Below, piece by piece: positions 25,227 through 35,320 of a stretch of 64,000 nt of DNA. The notes under the pieces are model-generated. The model worked only from the letters and a program-made list of their open reading frames with translations. It ran no database searches and was not told the origin of the DNA. Both the position numbers and the translations under genes were made by a program. The stretch is from Actinoplanes derwentensis (lineage in GTDB: Bacteria > Actinomycetota > Actinomycetes > Mycobacteriales > Micromonosporaceae): contig NZ_LT629758.1 in the NCBI RefSeq assembly GCF_900104725.1, positions 3,100,001 through 3,164,000 on the forward strand. The letters are read 5' to 3'. The stretch's first letter is position 1; each line of letters starts with the position of its first letter.

Positions 25227-27421
25227 CCCGGGTGGCCGAGCCGGGCGGACAGGTCGCTGAGCAGACCGAGCGCGGCCTCGGCGAGGACGGTTCCGGGCCC
25301 GAAGATCGCGGCGGCACCGGCGGCGCGCAGCGCGTCGTGGTCCTGCGGCGGAATCACCCCACCCGCGATGATCATGATGTCGGACCGGCCCTGAGCGGCG
25401 AGTTCGTCCCGGAGCGCGGGCACCAGGGTGAGGTGGCCGGCCGCGAGGGAGTTGACGCCGACGATGTGCACGTCGGCTTCGACGGCCTGCCGGGCGACCT
25501 CGGCCGGGGTGGCGAACAGCGGGCCGACGTCCACGTCGAAACCGAGGTCGGCGAAGGCGGTGGCGATCACCTTCTGACCGCGGTCGTGGCCGTCCTGGCC
25601 CATCTTGGCCACCAGGATCCGCGGCTGGCGGCCCTCCGCCTCGGCGAACACGGCGGTGGCCGCACGGGCCTGCTCGATGTTGGTCACCACGCCGGCCTCC
25701 TTCCGGTAGACCCCGGAGATCGTACGGATCTGGGCGACGTGCCGTCCGTACACCCGCTCCAGGGCCGCGGAGATCTCGCCGACGGTCGCCTTCGCCCGGG
25801 CCGCGTCGACCGCCAGGGCCAGCAGGTTCCCGTCACCGTCGGCCGCGGCTCGGGTCAGCGCGTCCAGTGCGGACGTGCAGGCGTCCTGATCACGCTCGGC
25901 CCGCAGCAGGCGCAGCCGCTCGACCTGGCCCGCCCGTACCGCCGCGTTGTCGATCTTGAGAACGTCGATCGGCTCGTCGGCGTCCGGACGGTACTTGTTG
26001 ACGCCGATGACGGTCTGCCGGCCCGAGTCGATGCGGGCCTGGACCCGGGCGGCGGCCTCCTCCACCCGCAGTTTCGGGATGCCCTCGTCGATCGCCCGGG
26101 CCATCCCACCGGCCGCCTCGACCTCGGCGATGTGCTCCCGCGCGCGAGCCGCCAGGTCCCGGGTGAGGCGCTCCACGTAGGCACTGCCGCCCCACGGGTC
26201 GATCGCCCGGGTGGTGCCGGACTCCTGCTGCAGCAGCAGCTGGGTGTTACGGGCGATCCGGGCGGAGAAGTCGGTCGGCAGAGCCAGGGCCTCGTCGAGG
26301 GCGTTGGTGTGCAGCGACTGGGTGTGCCCCTGGGTCGCGGCCATCGCCTCGACACACGTACGCATCACGTTGTTGTAGACGTCCTGGGCGGTCAGCGACC
26401 AGCCGGAGGTCTGGCAGTGCGCCCGCAGGCTGGTCGACCGCGGATCCTTCGGCGCGAACTCGCTCACCAGTTCAGCCCAGAGCAGCCGGCCGGCCCGCAG
26501 TTTGGCGACCTCCATGAAGAAGTTCATGCCGACGCCCCAGAAGAACGACAGCCGGGGCGCGAACGCGTCGATGTCGAGGCCCGCCTTACGCCCCGCACGC
26601 AGGTATTCCACGCCGTCGGCCAGGGTGTAGGCCAGCTCCAGGTCGGCGGAGGCACCGGCTTCCTGCAGGTGGTAGCCGGAGATCGAGATCGAGTTGAAGC
26701 GGGGCATCCGCTGCGAGGTGAACGCGAAGATGTCCGAGATGATCCGCATCGACGGCGCCGGCGGATAGATGTAGGTGTTGCGGACCATGAACTCCTTGAG
26801 GATGTCGTTCTGGATCGTGCCGGACAGTTTCTCCGGCGCGACACCCTGCTCCTCGGCGGCGACGATGTAGAGCGCGAGCACCGGCAGCACCGCGCCGTTC
26901 ATCGTCATCGACACGCTCATCCGGTCCAGGGGGATGCCCTCGAACAGGCGGCGCATGTCGTAGATCGAGTCGATCGCCACCCCCGCCATCCCGACGTCAC
27001 CGGTCACCCGCGGGTGGTCGGAGTCGTAACCACGGTGGGTGGGCAGGTCGAACGCCACCGACAGGCCCTTCTGCCCGGCGGCCAGGTTGCGGCGGTAGAA
27101 CGCGTTCGACTCCTCCGCGGTCGAGAACCCGGCGTACTGCCGGACCGTCCACGGCTGGTTGACGTACATCGTCGGGTACGGACCACGCAGGTACGGCGCG
27201 AGACCCGGATAGCCGTCCAGATCACCCAAACCCTCAAGATCAACACCGGAGAACAGCGGCGGTACGGCGATGCCCTCGGGCGTGTGCCAGGTCAACTCGT
27301 CGGGGGTGTGCCCGGTCTCGGCGAGCACCGCGGCCTGCCACTCCGCTCGGCCGTCCGGACCGCCATCCGGACCTTCCGCCGCGGTGGAGGTCAGCTCGGC
27401 GGTGGAGAAATCGGGGATCAC
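25223..27421 (-). CDS. mutB: Methylmalonyl-CoA mutase, large (catalytic) subunit
   Basis: 732 residues. Catalytic TIM barrel ([18 protein letters not shown], near 85-105; [11 protein letters not shown] near 405), and a C-terminal B12 domain with the lower-ligand motif GQDGHDRG near 605 and GVNSLAAGH near 655. Interconverts succinyl-CoA and (R)-methylmalonyl-CoA with adenosylcobalamin. The product can supply methylmalonyl extender units. The visible PKS ATs look malonyl-specific, but later modules are unseen. Starts overlapping the mutA stop. Confidence 0.97.
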   Translation of the reverse strand: MIPDFSTAELTSTAAEGPDGGPDGRAEWQAAVLAETGHTPDELTWHTPEGIAVPPLFSGVDLEGLGDLDGYPGLAPYLRGPYPTMYVNQPWTVRQYAGFSTAEESNAFYRRNLAAGQKGLSVAFDLPTHRGYDSDHPRVTGDVGMAGVAIDSIYDMRRLFEGIPLDRMSVSMTMNGAVLPVLALYIVAAEEQGVAPEKLSGTIQNDILKEFMVRNTYIYPPAPSMRIISDIFAFTSQRMPRFNSISISGYHLQEAGASADLELAYTLADGVEYLRAGRKAGLDIDAFAPRLSFFWGVGMNFFMEVAKLRAGRLLWAELVSEFAPKDPRSTSLRAHCQTSGWSLTAQDVYNNVMRTCVEAMAATQGHTQSLHTNALDEALALPTDFSARIARNTQLLLQQESGTTRAIDPWGGSAYVERLTRDLAARAREHIAEVEAAGGMARAIDEGIPKLRVEEAAARVQARIDSGRQTVIGVNKYRPDADEPIDVLKIDNAAVRAGQVERLRLLRAERDQDACTSALDALTRAAADGDGNLLALAVDAARAKATVGEISAALERVYGRHVAQIRTISGVYRKEAGVVTNIEQARAATAVFAEAEGRQPRILVAKMGQDGHDRGQKVIATAFADLGFDVDVGPLFATPAEVARQAVEADVHIVGVNSLAAGHLTLVPALRDELAAQGRSDIMIIAGGVIPPQDHDALRAAGAAAIFGPGTVLAEAALGLLSDLSARLGHPG

Positions 27422-29262
27422 TGCGGTACTCCCAAGTCGGCGAGCGTGCTGGTCAGAACGGCGATGGCGTCCCCGCCGACCCGGATGTCACCACGGCCGG
27501 CGATCAGGACCCGGGTCGCTCCGGCCGCCCGCCACTCCTCGGCCACGGCGTCGGCCCGCTCGGCGTAGTCCCGGTCCGAACCGCACAGACAGACGACGCC
27601 GGGCGGCTTCTCGCGCCGTTGCACGTCGCCGGGCGGGTTCTTCTCCTCGCCGGGCCGCTTCTCGTCGCCGGGCGGGTTCTCGTCGCGGGCGGTGGTGACC
27701 GCGATGCCACCAGCGGCGAACAGGTTGGTGGCGAACGTGACGCGCTGACCGGACGCCGCCGGGGAACCGATCGGGACCAGCAGAACCGTGGGCTCATGGC
27801 CCGCACTGCGGTCCCGCAGACGCTCGAACTCCTCCGCGTAATGATGCCGAGGCAGGCCACCCCCGGCCGGCACCACGGCCGGGCGCCGCTGCAGCGGCTT
27901 CTCGTCCAGGTTCGGGAACTCGCTCACACCGGTGATCGGGTCACGGCGATGCGCGAGGTTCTCCCGCCGTCGCTGCCAGGTAGCGGCGAGACGGTCGGCG
28001 ACCAGTCCGCTGTCCAGAGCGGCGGCGAGCCCACCGGCACGTTCGACAGTGGTGAACCAGTCCCACGCGGCACGGGCCAGCTCGTCGGTGTACCGCTCCA
28101 CATACCAGGAGCCGCCGGCCGGGTCCGCCACCCGCGCCACATGCGCCTCCTCGACGAGCAGGATCTGGGTGTTACGGGCCAGCCGCCGGGCGAACCCGTC
28201 CGGCCGGCCGAGCCGATGATCGAACGGCAGCACCGTCACCGCGTCGGCCCCGCCCACTCCCGCGGCGAACGCGGCGACCGTGGTGCGCAGCAGGTTCACC
28301 CACGGGTCCCGGGCGGTCATCATCGCCGCCGAGGTCACCGCGTGCTGGCGCTGCCCACCCGCCCCCGGCACACCACAGATCTCGGCGACCCGGGCCCACA
28401 CCCGGCGGGCCGCCCGCAGCTTCGCGATGGTGGCGAACTGGTCGGCGGTCGCCGCGAACCGGAACTCCAACTGGTCCAGAGCCTGCACCACGGTCAGGCC
28501 CGCCCCGGTGAGCGCCCGCAGGTAGCCGACCCCGGCCGCCACCGCACAGCCCAGCTCCTCCGCCTCGGAACCACCGGCATCGTGGTAGATCGTGGCGTCG
28601 ACGGTGATCGCCCGCAGCCCCGGAGCCTGAGCCGTGCATCGGGCGGCCAGCACCGCGGCATCCCGCAGCGCTCCGGCCAGTCCGCTCGGGTCACCGGTCC
28701 GGGCCCGCCAGCCCAACGGGTCAGCACCGAACCCACCACGAGCCTTCCCGGCAGCGCGAGTCGTCCCGGCACCGCGGGCCTCCAGCAGGGTGAACCATGC
28801 TGGGCCGGCTGCGGCGAAGGCGTCGCCGGAGTCCAGGACCACGGCCGCGAGATCGAGATGGATGCCGTCCAGGGCGTCCGGCAAGGCCTCCAGAGGCAAG
28901 GCGCCGTCACCGACCCGCAGCCAGAGCGAGGTGGCACCGTTCTCCAGATCGGCGAGCGCGGCCTCACGAACCTCTTTGTGGTTCGCGTCGGTGTGCCGCT
29001 GGCGGACATCCCACCCACCGATCAGCCCACCGGCGGCCCGGGCGCCCCGCACGAACGGAAACCGGCCGGGCAGTCCGGTCGGCGGCAGGTCCGCACTACC
29101 GGCCGTCTGCAGCGCCGGGATCCGCAGCCCGTCATAGGTCTGGGCGGCGAGCAGCTCCGCGACCTGTTCCGGACCGGCGTCGTCGCCAGCCGTGCCCGAC
29201 CTGCGGAGTGCGGCCAGCGCCAAGCGCCGCCACTCCGTATCCGGTTGATGATCCTCCGACAC
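27418..29262 (-). CDS. mutA: Methylmalonyl-CoA mutase, small subunit
   Basis: About 614 residues from GTG 29262 (GGGTGG 7 bases upstream). It shows mutase barrel homology ([44 protein letters not shown]), and a C-terminal domain without the DxHxxG cobalamin motif, as expected for the non-catalytic subunit. The linker before that domain contains a Pro/Gly/Glu/Lys-rich repeated insertion (27619-27690). First gene of the mutA-mutB-meaB operon. Confidence 0.95.
   Translation of the reverse strand: MSEDHQPDTEWRRLALAALRRSGTAGDDAGPEQVAELLAAQTYDGLRIPALQTAGSADLPPTGLPGRFPFVRGARAAGGLIGGWDVRQRHTDANHKEVREAALADLENGATSLWLRVGDGALPLEALPDALDGIHLDLAAVVLDSGDAFAAAGPAWFTLLEARGAGTTRAAGKARGGFGADPLGWRARTGDPSGLAGALRDAAVLAARCTAQAPGLRAITVDATIYHDAGGSEAEELGCAVAAGVGYLRALTGAGLTVVQALDQLEFRFAATADQFATIAKLRAARRVWARVAEICGVPGAGGQRQHAVTSAAMMTARDPWVNLLRTTVAAFAAGVGGADAVTVLPFDHRLGRPDGFARRLARNTQILLVEEAHVARVADPAGGSWYVERYTDELARAAWDWFTTVERAGGLAAALDSGLVADRLAATWQRRRENLAHRRDPITGVSEFPNLDEKPLQRRPAVVPAGGGLPRHHYAEEFERLRDRSAGHEPTVLLVPIGSPAASGQRVTFATNLFAAGGIAVTTARDENPPGDEKRPGEEKNPPGDVQRREKPPGVVCLCGSDRDYAERADAVAEEWRAAGATRVLIAGRGDIRVGGDAIAVLTSTLADLGVPQ
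27619..27690 (-). repeat. 18-21-bp imperfect tandem repeat in mutA linker
   Basis: Three to four related units (plus-strand core TCGCCGGGCGGGTTCTC) encode an [17 protein letters not shown] charged linker between the barrel and the degenerate B12 domain. In frame. Confidence 0.7.
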
Positions 29263-29370
29263 CGTCACGCCACCCAATATGCGTGTTGCCGGGCGGCAAG
29301 GCCAACCCCTATCGCCCTCGATCCACCCGGATCAAGAATCAGTAAACTCGCTTCTGCGACGATCAGCGTC

Positions 29371-30321
29371 ATGAATCCGAGGTCGGAGAGCAGGCGCGTG
29401 GTGCGAACCGGTGACCTGTCGCTGGTCTGTCACGTCCGTGGTCGCGGCCCTCGCTGTGTGGCGCACCCGGCGGGGCCCGGCATGCACTGGAGCTACCTGC
29501 GGATGCCGCTGGCCGAGCGGGACCACACGATGATCTACGTCGAGCCGGCCGGCACCGGCGACTCCAGCGCCCTGCCACGCGGGGTGCGGTATGACTTGGC
29601 TACTTACGTGCGGCACCTGGACGCGGTGGTGCGGGCCTTCGACGACGAGCCGGTCTTCGTGCTCGGCCACGGGCACGGCGGATTCATCGCACAGAGTTAC
29701 GCGCTGACCGACCCGGACGGCCTGGCCGGCCTCGTCCTCTATTCCACCGGTCCGGCGGCGGACGCGCAGATGCTGGCGCAGGCCCGCTGGAACCTGCATC
29801 GCGACACCCTCGACAACCCCACGGGCGCGGCCGAACACGGAGCAAATGGCGATTACTCGGGCGACACGGGCGCAGCCAACAGCGGCACCGGCACGAGTGC
29901 CGCCGACACCGGCGAGTACGACGTTGACGCCGCGACGCGCCGGTTGCGTGAGATCCTTCCGTCGCATTTCGCCCATTGGGAGCACCGGCGGATCGAGTTC
30001 GCCCCGATGGTGGCGCAAGTGCGGTGCTGGCCACGCCCGGCAGCTGACTTCGCCGCCTTCGACCTGCGCCGGGAGCTGTCCTCGATCACCGTGCCCACCC
30101 TGATCCTCGCCGGGGCCCACGACTTCGTCTTCGGCCCGCCCGCCGCCGCGACGTTGCGGGCCGCGATGCCCGAGGCCAGTGTCGCGATCTTCGAGAACAG
30201 CGGCCGTTTCGCACACGTGGAGGAGACGGAACGGTTCGTGCACGTGCTGGCAGAGTTCACGAGCGGCAGCCGACAGCGACAACTCCACGGCCCCGCCGGC
30301 GGAGACGGCCTCGCATGGTGA
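29371..30321 (+). CDS. Alpha/beta hydrolase family protein lacking the nucleophile serine
   Basis: 316 residues, proline-iminopeptidase-like alpha/beta hydrolase. Oxyanion region (AHPAGPGMHWSYLRMPLAE) and strand/helix pattern (DHTMIYVEPAGTGDS) are intact. The nucleophile elbow reads VLGHGHGGFIAQ: where GHSHGG is expected, Ser is Gly (codon GGG). Later acid and His regions are present (LILAGAHDFVFGP; ENSGRFAHVEE). A Gly/Ala/Thr-rich insertion of about 35 residues lies in the lid region. Compare the paralogue at 33479-35320, which keeps GHSHGG. Stop overlaps the SARP start. Likely non-hydrolytic: a binding, lyase or regulatory role. Confidence 0.85.
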   Translation: MNPRSESRRVVRTGDLSLVCHVRGRGPRCVAHPAGPGMHWSYLRMPLAERDHTMIYVEPAGTGDSSALPRGVRYDLATYVRHLDAVVRAFDDEPVFVLGHGHGGFIAQSYALTDPDGLAGLVLYSTGPAADAQMLAQARWNLHRDTLDNPTGAAEHGANGDYSGDTGAANSGTGTSAADTGEYDVDAATRRLREILPSHFAHWEHRRIEFAPMVAQVRCWPRPAADFAAFDLRRELSSITVPTLILAGAHDFVFGPPAAATLRAAMPEASVAIFENSGRFAHVEETERFVHVLAEFTSGSRQRQLHGPAGGDGLAW

Positions 30322-33308
30322 GCCCGAGTCCCGCGCTCCACCTGCAGATCATGGGCCCGTTACGGGTGTGGCGAGACGGCACCGAGATCGACACCGGCCC
30401 CCGCCAGCAGCGCTGCCTACTGGCCCTGCTGTTGGCACGGGTGGGCCAGCCGGTCACCATGACCGATCTGGTGGCACTGATCTGGGGCCCGGCCGCCCCG
30501 CCGAGCGCGGTCAACGTCGTCCACAAGTACATCGGCGTCCTCCGCCGCCTGCTCGAACCCAGCCTTCCCCTCCGCATGCCCGGCACCTACCTGCAGCGCG
30601 ACGCCGGCGGCTACCGCTTCACCGCCGGTCCAGAAGTCCTCGACCTGTCCGCCTTCCGAGCCGAGGTCACCGCAGCCCGAGCCGGCGTCATCGCCGCCCA
30701 GGCCGATCCCGGCCCGGTCCAGACCAGGCACGACGCATTCCGATCAGGTCTCGGCACGACGCAGGGCAGGCACCACACACCCCAAACCGGGCACGACGCG
30801 ATCCGAAGCGGCCACAACGCGCCCCGGGCCAGTCTCGACCCGGACCAGACCAGGCACCACACACCCCAGACCAGGCACCACGCACGCCAGATCGGGCACG
30901 ATGCACCCCAGATCGGGCTGAACACGGACCAGGACGGGCACAGCGCAGCCCTGGGTGGGCTGGACACGGGCCAGAACAGGCACGACGCAACCGGTGCAGC
31001 CCCGGGCGTGGATCCAGACGGCGTCGATGATCCACTGGTTCGTTATGCGAACGCTCTGCGGCTCTGTCACGGGCTCTCCGGTGGGTCGCTGGCTGACAGC
31101 GTCGGAGCGTCGGCCGTGTTCGCGGCGATCGACAGTGAGTTCTGCGAAGCGGCGATCGAGGCGGCGGGCCTCGCCATCCGGTCACGGCGGCCGTCGTCGG
31201 TGCTGGCGCCGTTGCGGCTCGCCGCCGAACTGAACCCCCTCAACGAGGCGGTGTACACCGAGCTGATCACGGCCCTCGCCACCGCCGGGCAGCAGGCGGA
31301 GGCCCTGGCCGTCTACCAGACGATTCGCGGGCGCCTCGCCGAGGACCTGGGCATCGACCCGGGCCAGACCTTGCAGGACGCCCACCGAAAGGTGCTGACC
31401 CAGGACGGCGACACCGAGAGACGCCCGGCCCAGTCGCCTCCCGGCAGGGTGTCGACCCAGAACGGCGACACCGGCGTACGTCCGGCGCAGTTACCTCCCG
31501 ACCTGCCGGTGTTCGTAGGGCGGACAGCCGAACTCGCCACCCTGGGCGCCCTGGTCGACGAGGCTCGCCAGGAGGCTCCATTGATCATTGCGCTGGACGG
31601 GATGGGTGGCGTCGGCAAATCGACCCTCGCCGTCCATTTCGCGCACCGGTGTGCCGACCGGTTCCCGGACGGTCAGCTGTACCTGGATCTTCAAGGCGAC
31701 CGGGCCGACGAGAGCCTCCGGGCCGGTGACGCGTTGCGGTCACTGCTGTACGGGCTGGGAATCCCGTACGCCCGGATTCCCGGCACGTTCGACACCCGGG
31801 TCGGCGCCTACCGCAGTCTGACCGCCGGCCGCCGGATCCTGGTGCTGCTGGACAACGTGCGCGACCCGGCGCAGGTCCGCCCGCTGCTGCCCAACTCGGC
31901 CCAGAGCCTGGTACTGCTGACCAGCCGCCGTCCGCTGCTGGGCCTCGCCGCTCTGGAGGGCGCACACCTGCTGCGAACCGAGTTGCCGGACCTGGCCACG
32001 GCCCAGCAACTGCTACGGCGACGCCTGCCCGCCGACCGCAGGCACCTTCCCCGCGCCCCCGGCCGGCTGGCCAACGCCCCCGGCCGCCTGCATGGCAAGC
32101 CCGGACACCTGTCTGACGGCCCCGGCGGTCAGCCTGGTGACCGCAGACGGGTGCCTGCCGACCCCGGCCGTCTGGCTGAGGGCCTCGGGCACCTGCCTGA
32201 TGACCGTGGGGACATCGACGAGATCATCGAGTTGTGCGGACGGCTGCCGCTGGCGCTGGCGGTTCTGGCCGCCCGGCTGACCGCTCGCCCGGCGCTGTCG
32301 CTGGATTCCGTCGCCGCGGACCTTCGGGACGGCGCGCGACGGCTGGGCGTGTTCACCGCAGGCAGCGGCACACCCGACCCGCGGACTGCCTTCTCTTGGT
32401 CGTACCGGCAGCTCAGCAGTGGCGCAGCTCGGCTGTTCCGGTTGCTGTCGGTGGCATTCGGCGCGGGTGTCACCGCCGGCGCCTGTGCCGGCCTGTCCGG
32501 CGACACCCCGGACCGGACCCGCGCCGACCTGGACGAGCTGACCGAGGCGGCTCTGCTGGACGAACACGACGACGGTCGTTTCACGACACATGTGCTGGTG
32601 AAGGCGTACGCCGACGAGCTCTTCCACACCATCGAGGGCCCGGACGAGCACCGGGCGGCGGTGGACCGGCTGCTGCGCTACTACTTGCACAGCAGCCTCC
32701 ACGCGCAGGCGATCCTGTCCCCGAGCCGACCGCCGATCATGCCGACACCCCCAGCAGCCAGCACCCACCCCGCTCGGACGCAGACCCACGAACAGACCGG
32801 TAACGCCCACTCCGAGCGGCCGCAGAGCCCGAATCGGATCGCCGACAACCGCGCCGTACGGCCGCAGGGCCCGGAACAGATCGTCGGTGTCCACGCCGAA
32901 CGGCCGCAGACCTATGCGCAGGCGCTCGCCTGGTTCGACGGGCAGCGGGAGGCGCTGGCCGAGGCGGTTCGGCTGGCGGACGGGCCGGTGGCCTGGCGGC
33001 TGGCGATCAGCATGCAGCAGTATCTGCAGGTCACCGGCCGTTTCAAGGATTGGGAGGACGTGATGCGGTCCGCGCTGCCGGCCACTCGCGAGAGCCGGGA
33101 CCCGGTCGGCGAGGCACACCTGCTGCGCAGCCTGGCGGGTGCACGATGGTCACTCGGCGCCTCCGAGGAGGCGTTGGACCTGCTCTCCTCAGCCCTGAAG
33201 ATCTTCGAGAAGCAGGGTATGCGCCAGGAACAGGCCCTGACGCACACCAACATCCACCGGATCCTCGAGACTCACCCGGCCCGGCTTATGACCAAGCCAC
33301 CCGCATAA
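30315..33308 (+). CDS. SARP/AfsR-like regulator with NB-ARC ATPase and internal repeat expansions
   Basis: 997 residues. An N-terminal winged helix (LLLARVGQPVTMTDLVALIWG, near 35) is followed by a bacterial transcriptional activation domain, then an NB-ARC ATPase (VFVGRTAEL near 397, GMGGVGKST near 430, LVLLDN Walker B-like, LTSRRP) and a short TPR-like end. The activation domain is split by thirteen 7-residue repeats; further 7-, 14- and 19-residue repeats sit in linkers. The TPR part is short compared with AfsR. ATG 30315 overlaps the hydrolase stop, so the two are probably co-translated. Target genes are unknown. Confidence 0.9.
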   Translation: MVSPSPALHLQIMGPLRVWRDGTEIDTGPRQQRCLLALLLARVGQPVTMTDLVALIWGPAAPPSAVNVVHKYIGVLRRLLEPSLPLRMPGTYLQRDAGGYRFTAGPEVLDLSAFRAEVTAARAGVIAAQADPGPVQTRHDAFRSGLGTTQGRHHTPQTGHDAIRSGHNAPRASLDPDQTRHHTPQTRHHARQIGHDAPQIGLNTDQDGHSAALGGLDTGQNRHDATGAAPGVDPDGVDDPLVRYANALRLCHGLSGGSLADSVGASAVFAAIDSEFCEAAIEAAGLAIRSRRPSSVLAPLRLAAELNPLNEAVYTELITALATAGQQAEALAVYQTIRGRLAEDLGIDPGQTLQDAHRKVLTQDGDTERRPAQSPPGRVSTQNGDTGVRPAQLPPDLPVFVGRTAELATLGALVDEARQEAPLIIALDGMGGVGKSTLAVHFAHRCADRFPDGQLYLDLQGDRADESLRAGDALRSLLYGLGIPYARIPGTFDTRVGAYRSLTAGRRILVLLDNVRDPAQVRPLLPNSAQSLVLLTSRRPLLGLAALEGAHLLRTELPDLATAQQLLRRRLPADRRHLPRAPGRLANAPGRLHGKPGHLSDGPGGQPGDRRRVPADPGRLAEGLGHLPDDRGDIDEIIELCGRLPLALAVLAARLTARPALSLDSVAADLRDGARRLGVFTAGSGTPDPRTAFSWSYRQLSSGAARLFRLLSVAFGAGVTAGACAGLSGDTPDRTRADLDELTEAALLDEHDDGRFTTHVLVKAYADELFHTIEGPDEHRAAVDRLLRYYLHSSLHAQAILSPSRPPIMPTPPAASTHPARTQTHEQTGNAHSERPQSPNRIADNRAVRPQGPEQIVGVHAERPQTYAQALAWFDGQREALAEAVRLADGPVAWRLAISMQQYLQVTGRFKDWEDVMRSALPATRESRDPVGEAHLLRSLAGARWSLGASEEALDLLSSALKIFEKQGMRQEQALTHTNIHRILETHPARLMTKPPA
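30723..30995 (+). repeat. 13 x 21-bp tandem repeats in the SARP activation domain
   Basis: Thirteen units without gaps, each seven codons (TRHDAFR, SGLGTTQ, GRHHTPQ, TGHDAIR, SGHNAPR, and so on). Rough consensus is x-[GR]-H-[DH]-x-x-[QR]. The frame is kept throughout. Confidence 0.9.
32028..32216 (+). repeat. 9 x 21-bp tandem repeats in the SARP ATPase linker
   Basis: Nine 7-codon units (PADRRHL, PRAPGRL, ANAPGRL, HGKPGHL, SDGPGGQ, PGDRRRV, PADPGRL, AEGLGHL, PDDRGDI). Same period as the first array but different sequence. They interrupt the NB-ARC region just before the conserved LPLALAVLA segment. Confidence 0.85.
32766..32933 (+). repeat. 4 x 42-bp imperfect repeats in the SARP C-terminal region
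   Basis: Four 14-codon units (starting HPARTQ, HSERPQ, RAVRPQ, HAERPQ), exactly twice the 21-base period of the other arrays, lying before the TPR-like end. Confidence 0.7.
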
Positions 33309-33440
33309 CCGAACCTGCGCGCGGACCGCCCACGGGTCACCCGCCTGGTCGGGTTCCCGCACCACCCGAATAGCCGAGCCCGCGGGTCACCAGCGCAGCC
33401 GGGTTCCACGACCGTGACGCCCGCAAAACCAAGCCTGTGG
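33299..33440. repeat. Degenerate repeats of about 57 bp after the SARP gene
   Basis: Two to three diverged units sharing CCGAACCTG/CCGAGCCCG-like and GGGTCACC...GGGTT elements between the convergent genes. Weak, by eye only. Confidence 0.35.
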
Positions 33441-33478
33441 GCGGCCGGGCTGACCGCGACCGCCCGTCAGGTGATCGG

Positions 33479-35320
33479 TCAGATCACGGGCCAGCTGCCC
33501 CAGTCGGGTTCCAGGACCGCGCCACTCGCGTAGTCGAAGGCGAACTGGTCGTCGCCCAGTGCTGATTGCGCCGTGGTTCGGGCTCGGGACAGTTCCACCG
33601 CGTCGTCGGGGTCGGGTACCTGGCCGGCGGCAGCGAACGCGCTGTCCGCGTAACCGACCATTCGCGCCGTCCGGGGGTGGTCCCCGTCGGCTGAGGCCAT
33701 CGCGGCGTAGCCGATCGCCAGGTACGGCACGAACGATTGCCAACCCTCGGCGAACACCCGGGCCCGGCACTCGGTGAGCAACTCCCGGGCCCGGGTCAGG
33801 TCGCCCAGGTGCAGTTCGACGAAGGCCAGGTTGTACGACTCGGAGTTCACCTGCTCCGGCTGCCCCAGTTCCTCGTTGAGCGCGATGCTGGCCGAATACC
33901 GCTCGCGGGCCAACGTGTAGTCACCGGAGAGCCGGGCCACGGCGGCGAGCACATGCCGGGGCCGCTCCTCCAGCCGCCGGTCGCCGGACTTCACCGCGAC
34001 GTCCAGCGCCGCCCGGGCCCGCTCGTCGGCCAGGACCAGGTCTCCGGCACGGAGGGCGACACGCGCCGTCGCATACAGCGCCTCCACCCGGCCGTCCGGC
34101 GGCCCCGCTGCCCGCTGCAGTTCCGCTTCGGCCAGCAGCATCACCCCGGCGTCATCGCCACGCCGGAAGGCACCACGGATCTCCTCCGCAAAATCCCGCG
34201 ACAACCCGCCCCACTCCTCCCCCAAAGAATCCCGCAACAACTGGTAGAACGACTCATCCGCAGAGTCCGGCAACCGCTGATCGCCCGGCTCGTACGCGGA
34301 CACCGGCAATGACCGGCCGTCCGGCTCGACACCGGAGACCGCCAACGACCGGCCGCCCGGACCGGGCGGACCGGGCGGACCGGGCGGACCGGGCGGACCG
34401 GGCGGACCGGGCGGACCGGGCGGACCGGGCGGACCGGGCGGACCGGGCGGACCGGGCGGACCGGGCGGTGGATCTCGCAGCAACCAGAGGACTGCCTCGG
34501 TGAAGCGGGCCGGCTCCTCGATGTGGCCGAAATGGCCGCTGTCCTCGAGGATCGTCAGCCGCGAGCCGGCGATGCCTTTGTGCAGCATCTCGGCCCAGAC
34601 CGGACCGCACACGAAGTCGTGCCGGCCGGTGAGGACCACGGTCCGCGCGGCGATCGACGGCAGCTCGGACCGGTAGTCGATCTCGGTCGAGTCGAAGTCG
34701 GTCGGCCACGCGCGGATGCCGGCGCGCAGCGACGCGAACTCGGCCTGCCGGCCCCAGTAGTCGGCGAAGTAGACAGGCAGGACCGCCGCCATCCGAGCGC
34801 TCCGGCCCTCATGACTCCGGTCGGTGAACGGCTGCGCCATGGCGGCAGCCGTCTCGGCGGCCTCGGGAACGGCCGGGAAACGCCGTGGATGCGCCTCCGC
34901 CTGCACCGCACCGGCTTCCCAGAACGCCGCGTCGGTCACCGGTGTCGAGCTGTAGAGGACGAGCCCCGCGACCTTCCCGGGATACCGTATGGCGAACCGC
35001 TGGGCCACGACACCGCCGTGCGAGTGCCCGAGCAGATGCACCGGTGACACACCGAGATGCCGGACCAGACTCCGGAGCATCGCGACATAGGTGTCCACAT
35101 ACGTCGCGTCCTCGGGCAGCGGCCCGGACGCCCCGGTGCCGGCCGGCTCCACATAGACCATGGTGAAGTGGGCTTCGAGCTGTGGCGAGCGCAGGTAGGA
35201 GTGCTCGACGCCGGGTCCGCCGGAGTGCGCGATCATCACCGGCCCGGTCCCGGCGACGTGGTAGACCTGCCGGGTGCCGGCGGAGGTGTGACTGTGGGTG
35301 CCGGGGGTCAGGTCAGTCAT
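33479..35320 (-). CDS. Alpha/beta hydrolase fused through a collagen-like linker to a TPR-like domain
   Basis: 613 residues from ATG 35320, which overlaps the stop of the GNAT gene (ATGACTGA). Residues 1-270 are a proline-iminopeptidase-like hydrolase with an intact nucleophile (LLGHSHGGVVAQ), Asp region (VVLTGRHDFVCGP) and His (LEDSGHFGHIEEP). Then comes a (GPP)12 tract, then three to four 12-residue repeats (RSLAVSGVEPDG, RSLPVSAYEPGD, QRLPDSADESFY). The last 240 residues are Ala/Leu/Arg-rich helical TPR-like repeats (ALYATARVALRAGDLVLADE; YNLAFVELHLGDLTRARELL), resembling the C-terminal sensor part of large regulators. Such a fusion is unusual. Substrate unknown. Confidence 0.88.
   Translation of the reverse strand: MTDLTPGTHSHTSAGTRQVYHVAGTGPVMIAHSGGPGVEHSYLRSPQLEAHFTMVYVEPAGTGASGPLPEDATYVDTYVAMLRSLVRHLGVSPVHLLGHSHGGVVAQRFAIRYPGKVAGLVLYSSTPVTDAAFWEAGAVQAEAHPRRFPAVPEAAETAAAMAQPFTDRSHEGRSARMAAVLPVYFADYWGRQAEFASLRAGIRAWPTDFDSTEIDYRSELPSIAARTVVLTGRHDFVCGPVWAEMLHKGIAGSRLTILEDSGHFGHIEEPARFTEAVLWLLRDPPPGPPGPPGPPGPPGPPGPPGPPGPPGPPGPPGPPGPGGRSLAVSGVEPDGRSLPVSAYEPGDQRLPDSADESFYQLLRDSLGEEWGGLSRDFAEEIRGAFRRGDDAGVMLLAEAELQRAAGPPDGRVEALYATARVALRAGDLVLADERARAALDVAVKSGDRRLEERPRHVLAAVARLSGDYTLARERYSASIALNEELGQPEQVNSESYNLAFVELHLGDLTRARELLTECRARVFAEGWQSFVPYLAIGYAAMASADGDHPRTARMVGYADSAFAAAGQVPDPDDAVELSRARTTAQSALGDDQFAFDYASGAVLEPDWGSWPVI
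34359..34466 (-). repeat. 12 perfect 9-bp tandem repeats encoding (Gly-Pro-Pro)12
   Basis: Unit GGACCGGGC on the plus strand repeats 12 times without a mismatch, giving a collagen-like tract in the hydrolase/TPR protein. A perfect array of this kind is likely to vary in length between strains. Confidence 0.95.

Noticed and set aside
25232..27568. Plus-strand open frame of about 780 codons antisense to mutB
   Set aside because: Antisense shadow of a fully conserved mutase gene.
27619..29370. N-terminal extension of the hydrolase at 29371 reaching back through mutA
   Set aside because: Antisense to mutA; the hydrolase homology begins just after ATG 29371.
30723..30995. Possible CRISPR or intergenic minisatellite
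   Set aside because: Units are contiguous, degenerate, exactly seven codons long and inside the SARP frame.
34359..34466. Possible CRISPR-like array
   Set aside because: Nine-base perfect units without spacers; it is an in-frame Gly-Pro-Pro coding tract.
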